Below the pieces are notes generated by a model. It saw only the letters and a program-made list of their open reading frames with translations, was not told the origin of the DNA and ran no database searches. A DNA stretch of 31,342 nucleotides from contig MIYX01000002.1 in assembly GCA_001875365.1 (NCBI GenBank), positions 1 through 31,342 on the forward strand, written 5' to 3'. A program made the translations under genes and the position numbers. Of the stretch, positions 9,757 to 16,362 are shown piece after piece; positions within the stretch are counted from its first letter, which is position 1; the number at the start of each line of letters is the position of its first letter. Source of the stretch: Marine Group III euryarchaeote CG-Epi4. Its GTDB lineage: Archaea; Thermoplasmatota; Poseidoniia; MGIII; CG-Epi1.

Positions 9757-9999
9757 TTATGCCACCGAAATAGAATATTCATGAACTACTGGATTTGCTA
9801 ATAATTTTTTGCATATTTCCTCAGCTTCCTTAATTGCTTCAGCTTCTTTCTTATCAATAATGATTCTGTAACATTTAACGGAGTCCACTTTTTTAACGCT
9901 ATCAAAGCCTAGTAAATCTAGCGCTTTTTTCACATTACCGCCTTCTGGATCAGCCATTCCTGATTTTAGTCCAACCTGTATTTCGATTTCAGTAGTCAT
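9757..9999 (-). CDS. purS: PurS subunit of FGAM synthase
   Basis: A small (80-residue) structural subunit that bridges PurL and PurQ in the FGAM synthase complex. The sequence matches the family pattern: a beta-strand start (IEIQVGLKSGMADPEG), the KKALDLLGF segment, and a second repeat ending with NPVVHEYSI. It is immediately upstream of purL in the same transcript. A TATA-like TTTTTATT centred about 33 bp before the ATG, near 10030-10036, would give a leader of a few nucleotides. Confidence 0.96.
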   Translation of the reverse strand: MTTEIEIQVGLKSGMADPEGGNVKKALDLLGFDSVKKVDSVKCYRIIIDKKEAEAIKEAEEICKKLLANPVVHEYSISVA

Positions 10000-10069
10000 A
10001 AAAGTCTAATATTACAGATTGAGGCCAGAATAAAAATTAATCGGCATAATTTTAGAGTTAATCTAGGAA

Positions 10070-10552
10070 TCAGATAAGATTAAAATTGTCCAAAAGAAGT
10101 ATAGCAAGCAAGGTTTGAAACCCTGCAGCAATATCGTCTAATAAAATTCCATGTCCTCCATGAAGTTTTTCTAAATTTCTAGCAGGCCATAATTTTACTA
10201 CATCAAAAACACGGAATAAGATAAAGGATAAAATCCAAATATGATTTTCCATTGAAAATTGAAGTAAACTCAATGAAGCAATTATAATTAGATATCCAAT
10301 AACTTCATCTAGAACATATATTCCAGGATCGCCTCCGTATTTTTTTTCAGCCCAAGGTGCTAATATTAAACCAAAGTAATACATTATAGGAATTAATATT
10401 AGTAAAGCATATTCTGCATTGTTTCCAATATAATTAGTTATTAAGAATGCTAGTACAACACCGCCTAAAGTTCCAAACGTCCCAGGAGCAATAGGTGCTC
10501 TTCCTAAAAAAAAGAAAGATAAATAAATTTCTTTGAATAACTCTTTATTCAT
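10070..10552 (-). CDS. pgpA: PgpA-like phosphatidylglycerophosphatase (probable archaetidyl-phosphate phosphatase)
   Basis: A membrane phosphatase of about 160 residues that removes the terminal phosphate from a polar-lipid head group. PgpA motifs are present: GRAPIAPGTFGTLGG at the N-terminus, DPGIYVLDEVIGYLI (metal/catalytic Asp-Glu), FRVFDVVKLWPARNLE, and HGILLDDIAAG at the C-terminus. ATG 10552 is preferred over the TTG at 10564; it overlaps the end of the upstream gene by 8 nt, indicating translational coupling. The partner is a CDP-alcohol phosphotransferase, so the substrate is probably the phosphorylated archaetidyl lipid that enzyme makes (archaetidylinositol phosphate or archaetidylglycerophosphate); the sequence does not say which. 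Confidence 0.9.
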   Translation of the reverse strand: MNKELFKEIYLSFFFLGRAPIAPGTFGTLGGVVLAFLITNYIGNNAEYALLILIPIMYYFGLILAPWAEKKYGGDPGIYVLDEVIGYLIIIASLSLLQFSMENHIWILSFILFRVFDVVKLWPARNLEKLHGGHGILLDDIAAGFQTLLAILLLDNFNLI

Positions 10553-11174
10553 CTTTAGCCTCAACCCAAAAATGGTTCATTCTTTGTATAGCTGTTAGAT
10601 TTCCTAAAATTGCCAGCACAGCAACTACAATTGTAATGATAGTCTCAACATCACCCATCAATTCACCAATCAACAATCCCATCCCTAAAGTAAACCACCT
10701 CTCGGGCCTTTCAATTAATCCAATACCTTCTTGTGAAACACCTAGTCTTTCGGCGGCTGCACGGCAGTATGATGTTTGAAACGCTCCAATCATTGCAGCC
10801 ATTGCCCACATTTGCCCCGAAATAAATTCAAGGCTTTCAATAGGCAAAGGATTTACCCAATCGCAAAGAATTAAAGCACTAAAAGCGATGCAATCAGCAT
10901 ATCTGTCTAAAGTTGCATCTAAGTATCCTCCTCTTACCGAGCTGGTTTTTGTTGCTCTTGCAACTAATCCATCTGCACCGTCAAAAAGAGACGCAATCAT
11001 CCCTACCAAAAAAGCGTAATAAATATTTTGATCGTATAATAGCAATGCAGCATACATAGTCAAAACAACTCCAGAAATTGTGATGTGATTTGGTCTAATT
11101 CCCAGTTTTCCTAGAATTTTAGCAAGAGGGTCAAATAGTTTTCCGGCAGCAGTTTTCAAAGTTTTACTGAGCAT
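10545..11174 (-). CDS. CDP-alcohol phosphotransferase (putative archaetidylinositol-phosphate synthase)
   Basis: An integral membrane enzyme that joins CDP-archaeol to an alcohol head group. The complete family motif D-x2-D-G-x2-A-R-x8-G-x3-D-x3-D is visible with D65, D68, D86 and D90 as the metal and catalytic aspartates. Size (209 residues), the N-terminal IRPNHITISG amphipathic segment and pairing with a phosphatase fit archaeal archaetidylinositol-phosphate synthase best; archaetidylglycerophosphate synthase is the alternative. It differs from the serine-type enzyme at 15571, so the cell makes at least two head-group classes. It is first in its transcript and divergent from purC, with 59 bp between start codons. 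Confidence 0.88.
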   Translation of the reverse strand: MLSKTLKTAAGKLFDPLAKILGKLGIRPNHITISGVVLTMYAALLLYDQNIYYAFLVGMIASLFDGADGLVARATKTSSVRGGYLDATLDRYADCIAFSALILCDWVNPLPIESLEFISGQMWAMAAMIGAFQTSYCRAAAERLGVSQEGIGLIERPERWFTLGMGLLIGELMGDVETIITIVVAVLAILGNLTAIQRMNHFWVEAKDE

Positions 11175-11199
11175 TACAGTTAAGTGTTATGGGAGAGGC

Positions 11200-11208
11200 T
11201 CTTTTAGT
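11200..11208. promoter_or_regulatory. Possible shared divergent promoter core
   Basis: The 59-bp gap between divergent starts has one AT-rich core, CTTTTAG (CTAAAAG on the other strand), almost exactly midway and about 30 bp from each start codon. A 6-bp inverted repeat, AGGCTC (11196-11201) and GAGCCT (11221-11226), lies on the purC side. Weak evidence; no other TATA candidate was found in the gap. Confidence 0.3.
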
Positions 11209-11233
11209 CCCTTGTCCAATGAGCCTGTAGCTT

Positions 11234-12196
11234 ATGGACCGAGACCTAATAAAACAACAATTAGAATATGCGCTAGAAGGAACAAACTTTGATGACCAAG
11301 GAGAGTTATACAAAGGTAAAGTTCGAGATAATTACATCAACGAAGATACCATAACAATGGTGACTACAGACAGAATTTCTGCGTTTGACAAAGTTCTAGG
11401 TACAGTCCCTTTCAAAGGGCAAGCCCTTGTAGAATTAGCAGACTGGTGGTTTGGAGAAACTGCAGATATTGTTGCAAATCATATTATTAAGCGACCACAT
11501 CCAAATGTTTGGAAAGTCAAGAGATGTGATCCTATACAAGTAGAAATGGTAGTTAGAGGTTATCTAACTGGAGTAACATCCACTTCAGCTTGGACTGCAT
11601 ACCAGAAGGGAGATAGAAATTTTTGTGGTAATGAATTACCAGAAGGTATGCGTAAGAATGAAGCCTTCCCTGAGCCAATTATCACACCCTCAACAAAAGC
11701 TGCACAGGGAGAACATGATGAATCGGTAGCTCCATCTGAATTGTATAAGAGAGGAGCAGTCGATCCTGGGTTGTACAAAGAATTAGCTAGAATATCAATG
11801 AGATTATACGAAAGAGGAGTTTCTAGAGCTGCAGATCATGGGATGATATTTGTAGATACAAAGTATGAGTTTGGTATTTCTAAGGGTAAAATAATGCTGA
11901 TGGATGAAGTTAACACTCCAGATTCAAGTCGATATTGGATGAAAGAAGATTACGAGGCACGTTTTGAGAAAGGTGAAGAACCTCGTAAATTGGATAAAGA
12001 ATACGTTAGAACTTGGCTTTCAGAACAAGGGTTTACAGGTAAAGGTAAGCCGCCTAAGTTAACAGATGAGATTCGCGTTGAAGCTTCTGCAAGATACATG
12101 GAAGTCGTTGAAAAATTTACTGGAGAGCCTATGCCATTAGACGTAGGACCAGTTGACAAATCAATATACTCAATACTTAACCCGTTTGCTTATTAG
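11234..12196 (+). CDS. purC: SAICAR synthase (phosphoribosylaminoimidazole-succinocarboxamide synthase)
   Basis: Ligates aspartate to CAIR with ATP in purine synthesis. Family motifs: YKGKVRDNY (ATP-binding loop), TTDRISAFD, VEMVVRGYLTG (substrate loop), and KIMLMDEVNTPDSSRYW (conserved Asp-Glu). At 320 residues it is the longer PurC form. It is separated from purSL by the two lipid genes and reads the other way, so purine genes are dispersed rather than in one operon. Confidence 0.97.
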   Translation: MDRDLIKQQLEYALEGTNFDDQGELYKGKVRDNYINEDTITMVTTDRISAFDKVLGTVPFKGQALVELADWWFGETADIVANHIIKRPHPNVWKVKRCDPIQVEMVVRGYLTGVTSTSAWTAYQKGDRNFCGNELPEGMRKNEAFPEPIITPSTKAAQGEHDESVAPSELYKRGAVDPGLYKELARISMRLYERGVSRAADHGMIFVDTKYEFGISKGKIMLMDEVNTPDSSRYWMKEDYEARFEKGEEPRKLDKEYVRTWLSEQGFTGKGKPPKLTDEIRVEASARYMEVVEKFTGEPMPLDVGPVDKSIYSILNPFAY

Positions 12197-12209
12197 TTTA
12201 ATAGTCAGC

Positions 12210-12216
12210 TTTATAT
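12210..12216 (+). promoter_or_regulatory. TATA box for the coiled-coil/sortase cluster
   Basis: TTTATAT here predicts a transcription start near 12239, downstream of the in-frame ATG at 12220. The coiled-coil gene is therefore expected to start at ATG 12259, which has AGAGG at 12243-12247 as a ribosome binding site. Confidence 0.5.
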
Positions 12217-12258
12217 CATATGCTCGAGATTTGCAAATTCCTAGAGGCATATTTAGTT

Positions 12259-13149
12259 ATGAGCCAAAAGAAATCTAACCAACAAAAAAAGCCAAAATCA
12301 GAGATTAAATTGGCTGAAGAGCGATTTCAAAGTTGTGTAGTAAAACGTAATAACCATAATGATGAAGCTCGGACTCTTCGTGATGAAAGGAATGCTTTAC
12401 ATGATCAAAGAGGAAAGATTATGGAAGAAATCATGAAGCATAGGGAAGAAATGAAATCAAATACTTCCGCTAAAGCCAAACATCAGAATGTTAGAAATAC
12501 CGCACAGGAAAAAGCTAAACAACTAATTTCAATAAAGCAACAGAAAAGAGGAAATAAAAAAGGTGGAAAGTCTCTTACCGATACAGTTCAGGCATTACAT
12601 TCAGAAATTCTTAATTTAGAAAGAAGAAGAGAAACTACAGAAATGCCAATTTCTAAAGAGAGAGAAGTGATGGAAAAGTTAGGAATATTGAGGAGAAGTT
12701 TGGGAGAGCAAGAGAGCGAACTTGCAACTCAAGAGCATTTAAACTTAGAAGTATCAGAATTAGATGCAGAAATAGATTCAGAATTCTCCAAAGCCAATGA
12801 TGAGCACAGTGAAGTTATAGTTCTGGCCAAGCTTAATAAAAAAATATACAAAAAGGTTAGTAACCTTATGAAAGAAGCTTCTCATTTATCTACAGAAGCA
12901 GATAAAAAGCATAAAGAATTTGTAAATGTTCGTAAGAAAGCTGACAATCAGCATTCTAAGGCTATGGAAATGCTAGAAGCATTGAAATCACACAGAAAAA
13001 CGGCTAACGAAGAAAGACAAGCTAGATGGAAAGTAGTTAAAGATCATAGAAAGAACATAAAGGATGAATTATATAATCCTAAAAAATTAGAAACTGCTGC
13101 AGATGATGCCTTGCAGCAATTAATGTCTGGCGGTAAAATAAATCTTTAA
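12259..13149 (+). CDS. Archaeal coiled-coil protein (COG1340-like)
   Basis: A 296-residue, highly charged, almost wholly helical protein, Lys/Glu/Arg/Gln-rich with heptad-like spacing throughout. Phrases such as RTLRDERNALHDQRGKI resemble the uncharacterised archaeal coiled-coil family COG1340. No enzyme domain, signal peptide or membrane segment is visible, so it is probably cytosolic. The start is ATG 12259 because the upstream in-frame ATG at 12220 lies too close to the TATA box. Its TAA overlaps the next ATG by one base (TAATG), so it is co-translated with the nucleotidyltransferase and, through it, linked to the sortase-lipid genes. Function unknown; a scaffold is possible. Confidence 0.85.
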   Translation: MSQKKSNQQKKPKSEIKLAEERFQSCVVKRNNHNDEARTLRDERNALHDQRGKIMEEIMKHREEMKSNTSAKAKHQNVRNTAQEKAKQLISIKQQKRGNKKGGKSLTDTVQALHSEILNLERRRETTEMPISKEREVMEKLGILRRSLGEQESELATQEHLNLEVSELDAEIDSEFSKANDEHSEVIVLAKLNKKIYKKVSNLMKEASHLSTEADKKHKEFVNVRKKADNQHSKAMEMLEALKSHRKTANEERQARWKVVKDHRKNIKDELYNPKKLETAADDALQQLMSGGKINL

Positions 13150-13883
13150 TGGACGCCATAATTCTCGCAGGTGGATTTGCTAAGAGAATGTGGCCATTAA
13201 CCAAAAATAAGCCTAAACAACTACTTGATCTCGCGGGAAAACCAATGCTTGATTATGTCCTTGATTCTTTAGATAATCTTGGTTTTGAACGAGTAATTAT
13301 TTCAGTAAATAGTTTTTTTGCGCCTCAATTTCAAGATTATTTATTTTCTAATTCTAAGGATAAGAAAGTAGAATTATTTATCGAAGAAAGTACTAATGAA
13401 AACGAAAAATTAGGTGCTTTAGGAGCTTTAAATCTTTTATTCAAAAGGAAAAAATTAACAGGTCCAGTTTTCATAGCAGGAGGTGATAACTTATCAGATT
13501 TTGATTTAATTAAAATGGTGGAGCTGTATGAGAAATCGAATTCAGATGTTATTGGTTTATTTGATGTTGAAAGTATAGAATTAGCAAAATTATACGGTAT
13601 AGCTAATTTAGAGGGAAACAGAATTACTGATTTTGTTGAAAAACCTTCTTCTCCTCCATCCACCTTGGCAGCAACAGCTTATTGGTTACTTTCGGAATCA
13701 GGTATCGATAATTTTTTGACATACATAGAAGGTGGAGGAGATAGAGATGCAATGGGTAATTTTTTAACTTGGAATGTTAAACGTAATCCAGTTTTGTCAG
13801 TATCATTTAAAGGAAATTGGTATGATATTGGCGGTTTAGAATCTTATTCAGAGGCGCAGAATTGGTTAGAAAAAAGACCTTAG
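13149..13883 (+). CDS. Sugar-1-phosphate nucleotidyltransferase
   Basis: Forms NDP-sugars from NTP and a sugar-1-phosphate. The N-terminal signature LAGGFAKRMWPLTKNKPKQL is the NTP-binding loop, GGDN near residue 113 holds the metal-binding Asp, VEKP is the sugar-binding strand and NWYDIGGLESYSEA the family's closing segment. At 244 residues it lacks the C-terminal beta-helix of GlmU-type enzymes, so it is an RmlA/GalU-like catalytic core. The sugar is not identifiable; a role in surface glycan or lipid head-group synthesis is inferred from the sortase and lipid neighbours. A T8 run directly follows the stop codon. Confidence 0.9.
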   Translation: MDAIILAGGFAKRMWPLTKNKPKQLLDLAGKPMLDYVLDSLDNLGFERVIISVNSFFAPQFQDYLFSNSKDKKVELFIEESTNENEKLGALGALNLLFKRKKLTGPVFIAGGDNLSDFDLIKMVELYEKSNSDVIGLFDVESIELAKLYGIANLEGNRITDFVEKPSSPPSTLAATAYWLLSESGIDNFLTYIEGGGDRDAMGNFLTWNVKRNPVLSVSFKGNWYDIGGLESYSEAQNWLEKRP

Positions 13884-13884
13884 G

Positions 13885-13892
13885 TTTTTTTT
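13885..13892 (+). terminator. T8 tract between nucleotidyltransferase and sortase fusion
   Basis: Eight consecutive T residues begin 2 nt after the TAG stop, a typical archaeal oligo-U termination signal. The same AT-rich stretch is centred 26 bp before ATG 13915, so it may instead, or also, act as a promoter core for the fusion gene. Confidence 0.4.
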
Positions 13893-13914
13893 AGAACGGC
13901 TGTAGTGTTGAGTG

Positions 13915-15570
13915 ATGGCTAGTGATTTATCTATACTTGGAGAAGTTCTTGTCATCAGTTCTTTAATTATTTTATCATTGGGATATTTTTTCTCGAGCAG
14001 GGCCCATATTATTTTTGGTAAGAAGTTTCCTGTAAAAATAGGTCATAATTTGAATATAATAGGTTGGTTACTTCTAGGTTTCTTTTGGTGGATACAAGTA
14101 GAGCATTACATTCTAATTAATGATCCAGCAAACGGTTTTTTCTGTGCATTAGCGATGCCATTTTTCGGTTATTTGGCTATACATGAATATCTTAGTATAC
14201 GCTGGAATGCTAACTATGAACCACTCAGATGGTTAGCTGCAATGACAGTTGTTGCTGGCGGAATTTATTTTTTCGTTGAGCGCGTTCCTATTCTCTCAGG
14301 TTGGTTAATCCAAATAGTTGCGGAGCAATCAATATGGATATTAAATTCATTTGATATTCCAACATCTTTGGGCAATCTAGATTACGGTGATGGTTCAAAA
14401 TATTACAGACCTGCTTCCAATCACGAAGAAGTTCAAATTGCTATTGAAGGTGACGAATGGCGCAATCCCGATTCAGTATCATTAACTATTGTATTAGCAT
14501 GTACAGCTTTACAAAGTATGATAATATTTGTTGGCGGGGTTGTTTGTACTAAGGCTCCAGCAGATAGAAGATTTTATGCATTTCTTGCCACAGTTCCTGC
14601 AATTTACTTATTAAATTTAATTAGAAATGCAGTTGTTATTTGGTTAACATATGAGCACGTCTGGGGAGATGAAACTTTCTTTTATGCTCACGGAGTTTTA
14701 GGCAAAGTTGGAAGCTTAATTGCCTTAGTATTTTTAGCAATAGCTGTATTTCACTTTTTACCAGAAATGCAGGATTCCATATTAGGAGTAATTGACCTAC
14801 CTCTTAGAAAAGCTCCGGATGGTTTACGAGGACTTCCTTTTGCTAAAGGTATGCCGTCTCAAGTAGCATATCTCTTAGTTACTGGTTTGGTATTATTTCC
14901 ATTTGGCTTCTTTTCAACATCAGTTGAAGAGCAAGGTTTTGATTCGAATCTTCCTCTTGAAGGTATGTATACATTATCGATAATTTGTTTATTAGTTTCT
15001 TTCTTTTTGTTGTATTTTTACCGAGATCCTGAAAGAAAAATTGAATCTGGAATTGTTAGTCCTGCTGATGGACTTGTACAAAGAGCAGAAATAAAGAGCG
15101 GAATGGTCCGCCTATCCATTTTTATGAATGTTCATAATGTACACGTAAACAGATCACCTTTCGACGGGAAAGTTTTGTCTATTAAGCATAAATCCGGAGG
15201 TTACCTTCCAGCTTTTCACAAGGATTCAGACAAGAACGAGCGTCTGATGACTAAGATAGAGACCTCCATTGGAGTAATGAAAGTAATTCAAATAGCGGGA
15301 GTTTTAGTTAGGCGAATTGTTAGTTACGTTAAACCTGATACAGAAGTTACTAAGGGGGAAAGAATAGGCTTAATCCATTTTGGTTCTCGTGTTGATTTAT
15401 CATTTGAATCTGCAGGAATAGATATCTTAGTTAAAAAGGGAGACAGGGTATTGGCTGGACAGCAATTGGCAGAATATACGCCGCTATCATCTTTATCAAC
15501 AACAGAAAAATTATTTGAAGTTCCTAAACGTATGTTCTCAAAATTGCAAGCTACTCAAAGAGAGGATTGA
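13915..15570 (+). CDS. Archaeosortase fused to archaetidylserine decarboxylase
   Basis: A 551-residue membrane protein with two enzymes in one chain. Residues 1 to about 285 form an exosortase/archaeosortase domain with roughly eight helices and the conserved triad: C196 in ACTALQS, R237 in LIRNAV and H259 in HGVLGKVGS. Residues about 310-551 form a phosphatidylserine-decarboxylase domain: two helices, FYRDPER, SPADG (D385), MNVHNVHVNRSPFDG (H410) and HFGSRVDL, where self-cleavage between G490 and S491 should create the pyruvoyl group. Archaeosortases cut C-terminal sorting signals and attach a lipid; in Haloferax the PssA and PssD homologues are needed for ArtA-dependent processing. Fusion plus the adjacent pssA therefore indicates a coupled anchoring module (inference). 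ATG 13915 is preferred over the GTG at 13912. Confidence 0.92.
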   Translation: MASDLSILGEVLVISSLIILSLGYFFSSRAHIIFGKKFPVKIGHNLNIIGWLLLGFFWWIQVEHYILINDPANGFFCALAMPFFGYLAIHEYLSIRWNANYEPLRWLAAMTVVAGGIYFFVERVPILSGWLIQIVAEQSIWILNSFDIPTSLGNLDYGDGSKYYRPASNHEEVQIAIEGDEWRNPDSVSLTIVLACTALQSMIIFVGGVVCTKAPADRRFYAFLATVPAIYLLNLIRNAVVIWLTYEHVWGDETFFYAHGVLGKVGSLIALVFLAIAVFHFLPEMQDSILGVIDLPLRKAPDGLRGLPFAKGMPSQVAYLLVTGLVLFPFGFFSTSVEEQGFDSNLPLEGMYTLSIICLLVSFFLLYFYRDPERKIESGIVSPADGLVQRAEIKSGMVRLSIFMNVHNVHVNRSPFDGKVLSIKHKSGGYLPAFHKDSDKNERLMTKIETSIGVMKVIQIAGVLVRRIVSYVKPDTEVTKGERIGLIHFGSRVDLSFESAGIDILVKKGDRVLAGQQLAEYTPLSSLSTTEKLFEVPKRMFSKLQATQRED

Positions 15571-16362
15571 ATGTCCAGTCTTAAGCAACTTTTCAAACCA
15601 TTAACTTTGATTTCGTACGCAGATATGGCAACACTTTTCAGTGCATCTTTAGGTTTTTTAGCTATAACATACATTATAGACGGTAGTGAGAAAAGTTATA
15701 TCGTAGCTATGTTGATTCTACCTTTGTGTGCAATTATTGACGGGATGGACGGCGCATTAGCACGTAAATTTGGCACTAAGCACCATTATGGGAAGTACTT
15801 AGATTCGATCTCAGATTCAATATGTTTTGGCTTAGCTCCATCTATTTTGGTTTATTCTTTGTATTATAATTTAGAGAGAGGTCCTGCAATAGACATTTTT
15901 GATGACAATTTCGAGGTTAATTTTAGATATAATTTAGGTAACATTGTAGCAATATCTTCAGCACTATTAATTGCACTTCTAAGTATTATTAGATTAGCCA
16001 ATTTTACCATAGGAGACCAAGGTAGTAATGAATATTTTTCCGGGTTACCTTCCCCTGGATTAACTATGTTTATAGTAGTAATCTCAATTAAGTATTCACA
16101 GATTAATGATTATAATAATACCCTAATTCCCTTATCTATTGGTTTGGTTTCATTACTGACTGCATCAACCATACCTTATGCTAAAGCTAGAAAACAATTT
16201 AAATTTCCTATTCTTTTTGGGCTAATATTTTTAATAATAACAATAGTTCTTAGATACTTAGAACAAGCATTTTGGCTTACAATGTGGCCCTTAGCATTAC
16301 TTTTGTACTTAGTTTATTTCTTGCTTTTGCCAGTACTAATTTTAAACAAATACTTTGATTAA
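15571..16362 (+). CDS. pssA: Archaetidylserine synthase (PssA-type CDP-alcohol phosphotransferase)
   Basis: Transfers the archaetidyl group from CDP-archaeol to serine, giving the substrate of the decarboxylase domain encoded just upstream. The catalytic motif is intact (IIDGMDGALAR, then G-x3-D-S-x2-D; D57, D60, D78, D82), and the LDSISDSICFGLAP ending is typical of the serine-type subfamily. Seven or so hydrophobic helices fill the 263 residues. The ATG touches the upstream TGA (TGAATG) and has GAGG five bases before it, so the two proteins are co-translated. Its last four bases overlap the end of the convergent giant gene. Confidence 0.95.
   Translation: MSSLKQLFKPLTLISYADMATLFSASLGFLAITYIIDGSEKSYIVAMLILPLCAIIDGMDGALARKFGTKHHYGKYLDSISDSICFGLAPSILVYSLYYNLERGPAIDIFDDNFEVNFRYNLGNIVAISSALLIALLSIIRLANFTIGDQGSNEYFSGLPSPGLTMFIVVISIKYSQINDYNNTLIPLSIGLVSLLTASTIPYAKARKQFKFPILFGLIFLIITIVLRYLEQAFWLTMWPLALLLYLVYFLLLPVLILNKYFD

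Noticed and set aside
12220..12258. ATG at 12220 as the start of the coiled-coil gene
   Set aside because: Only a few bases from the TATA box, so it would not be in the mRNA; the added residues do not fit the charged coiled-coil protein.
13885..13892. T8 run as a sequencing or assembly slip joining two genes
   Set aside because: It lies between complete genes, after a proper stop codon, and both neighbours keep full-length domains.
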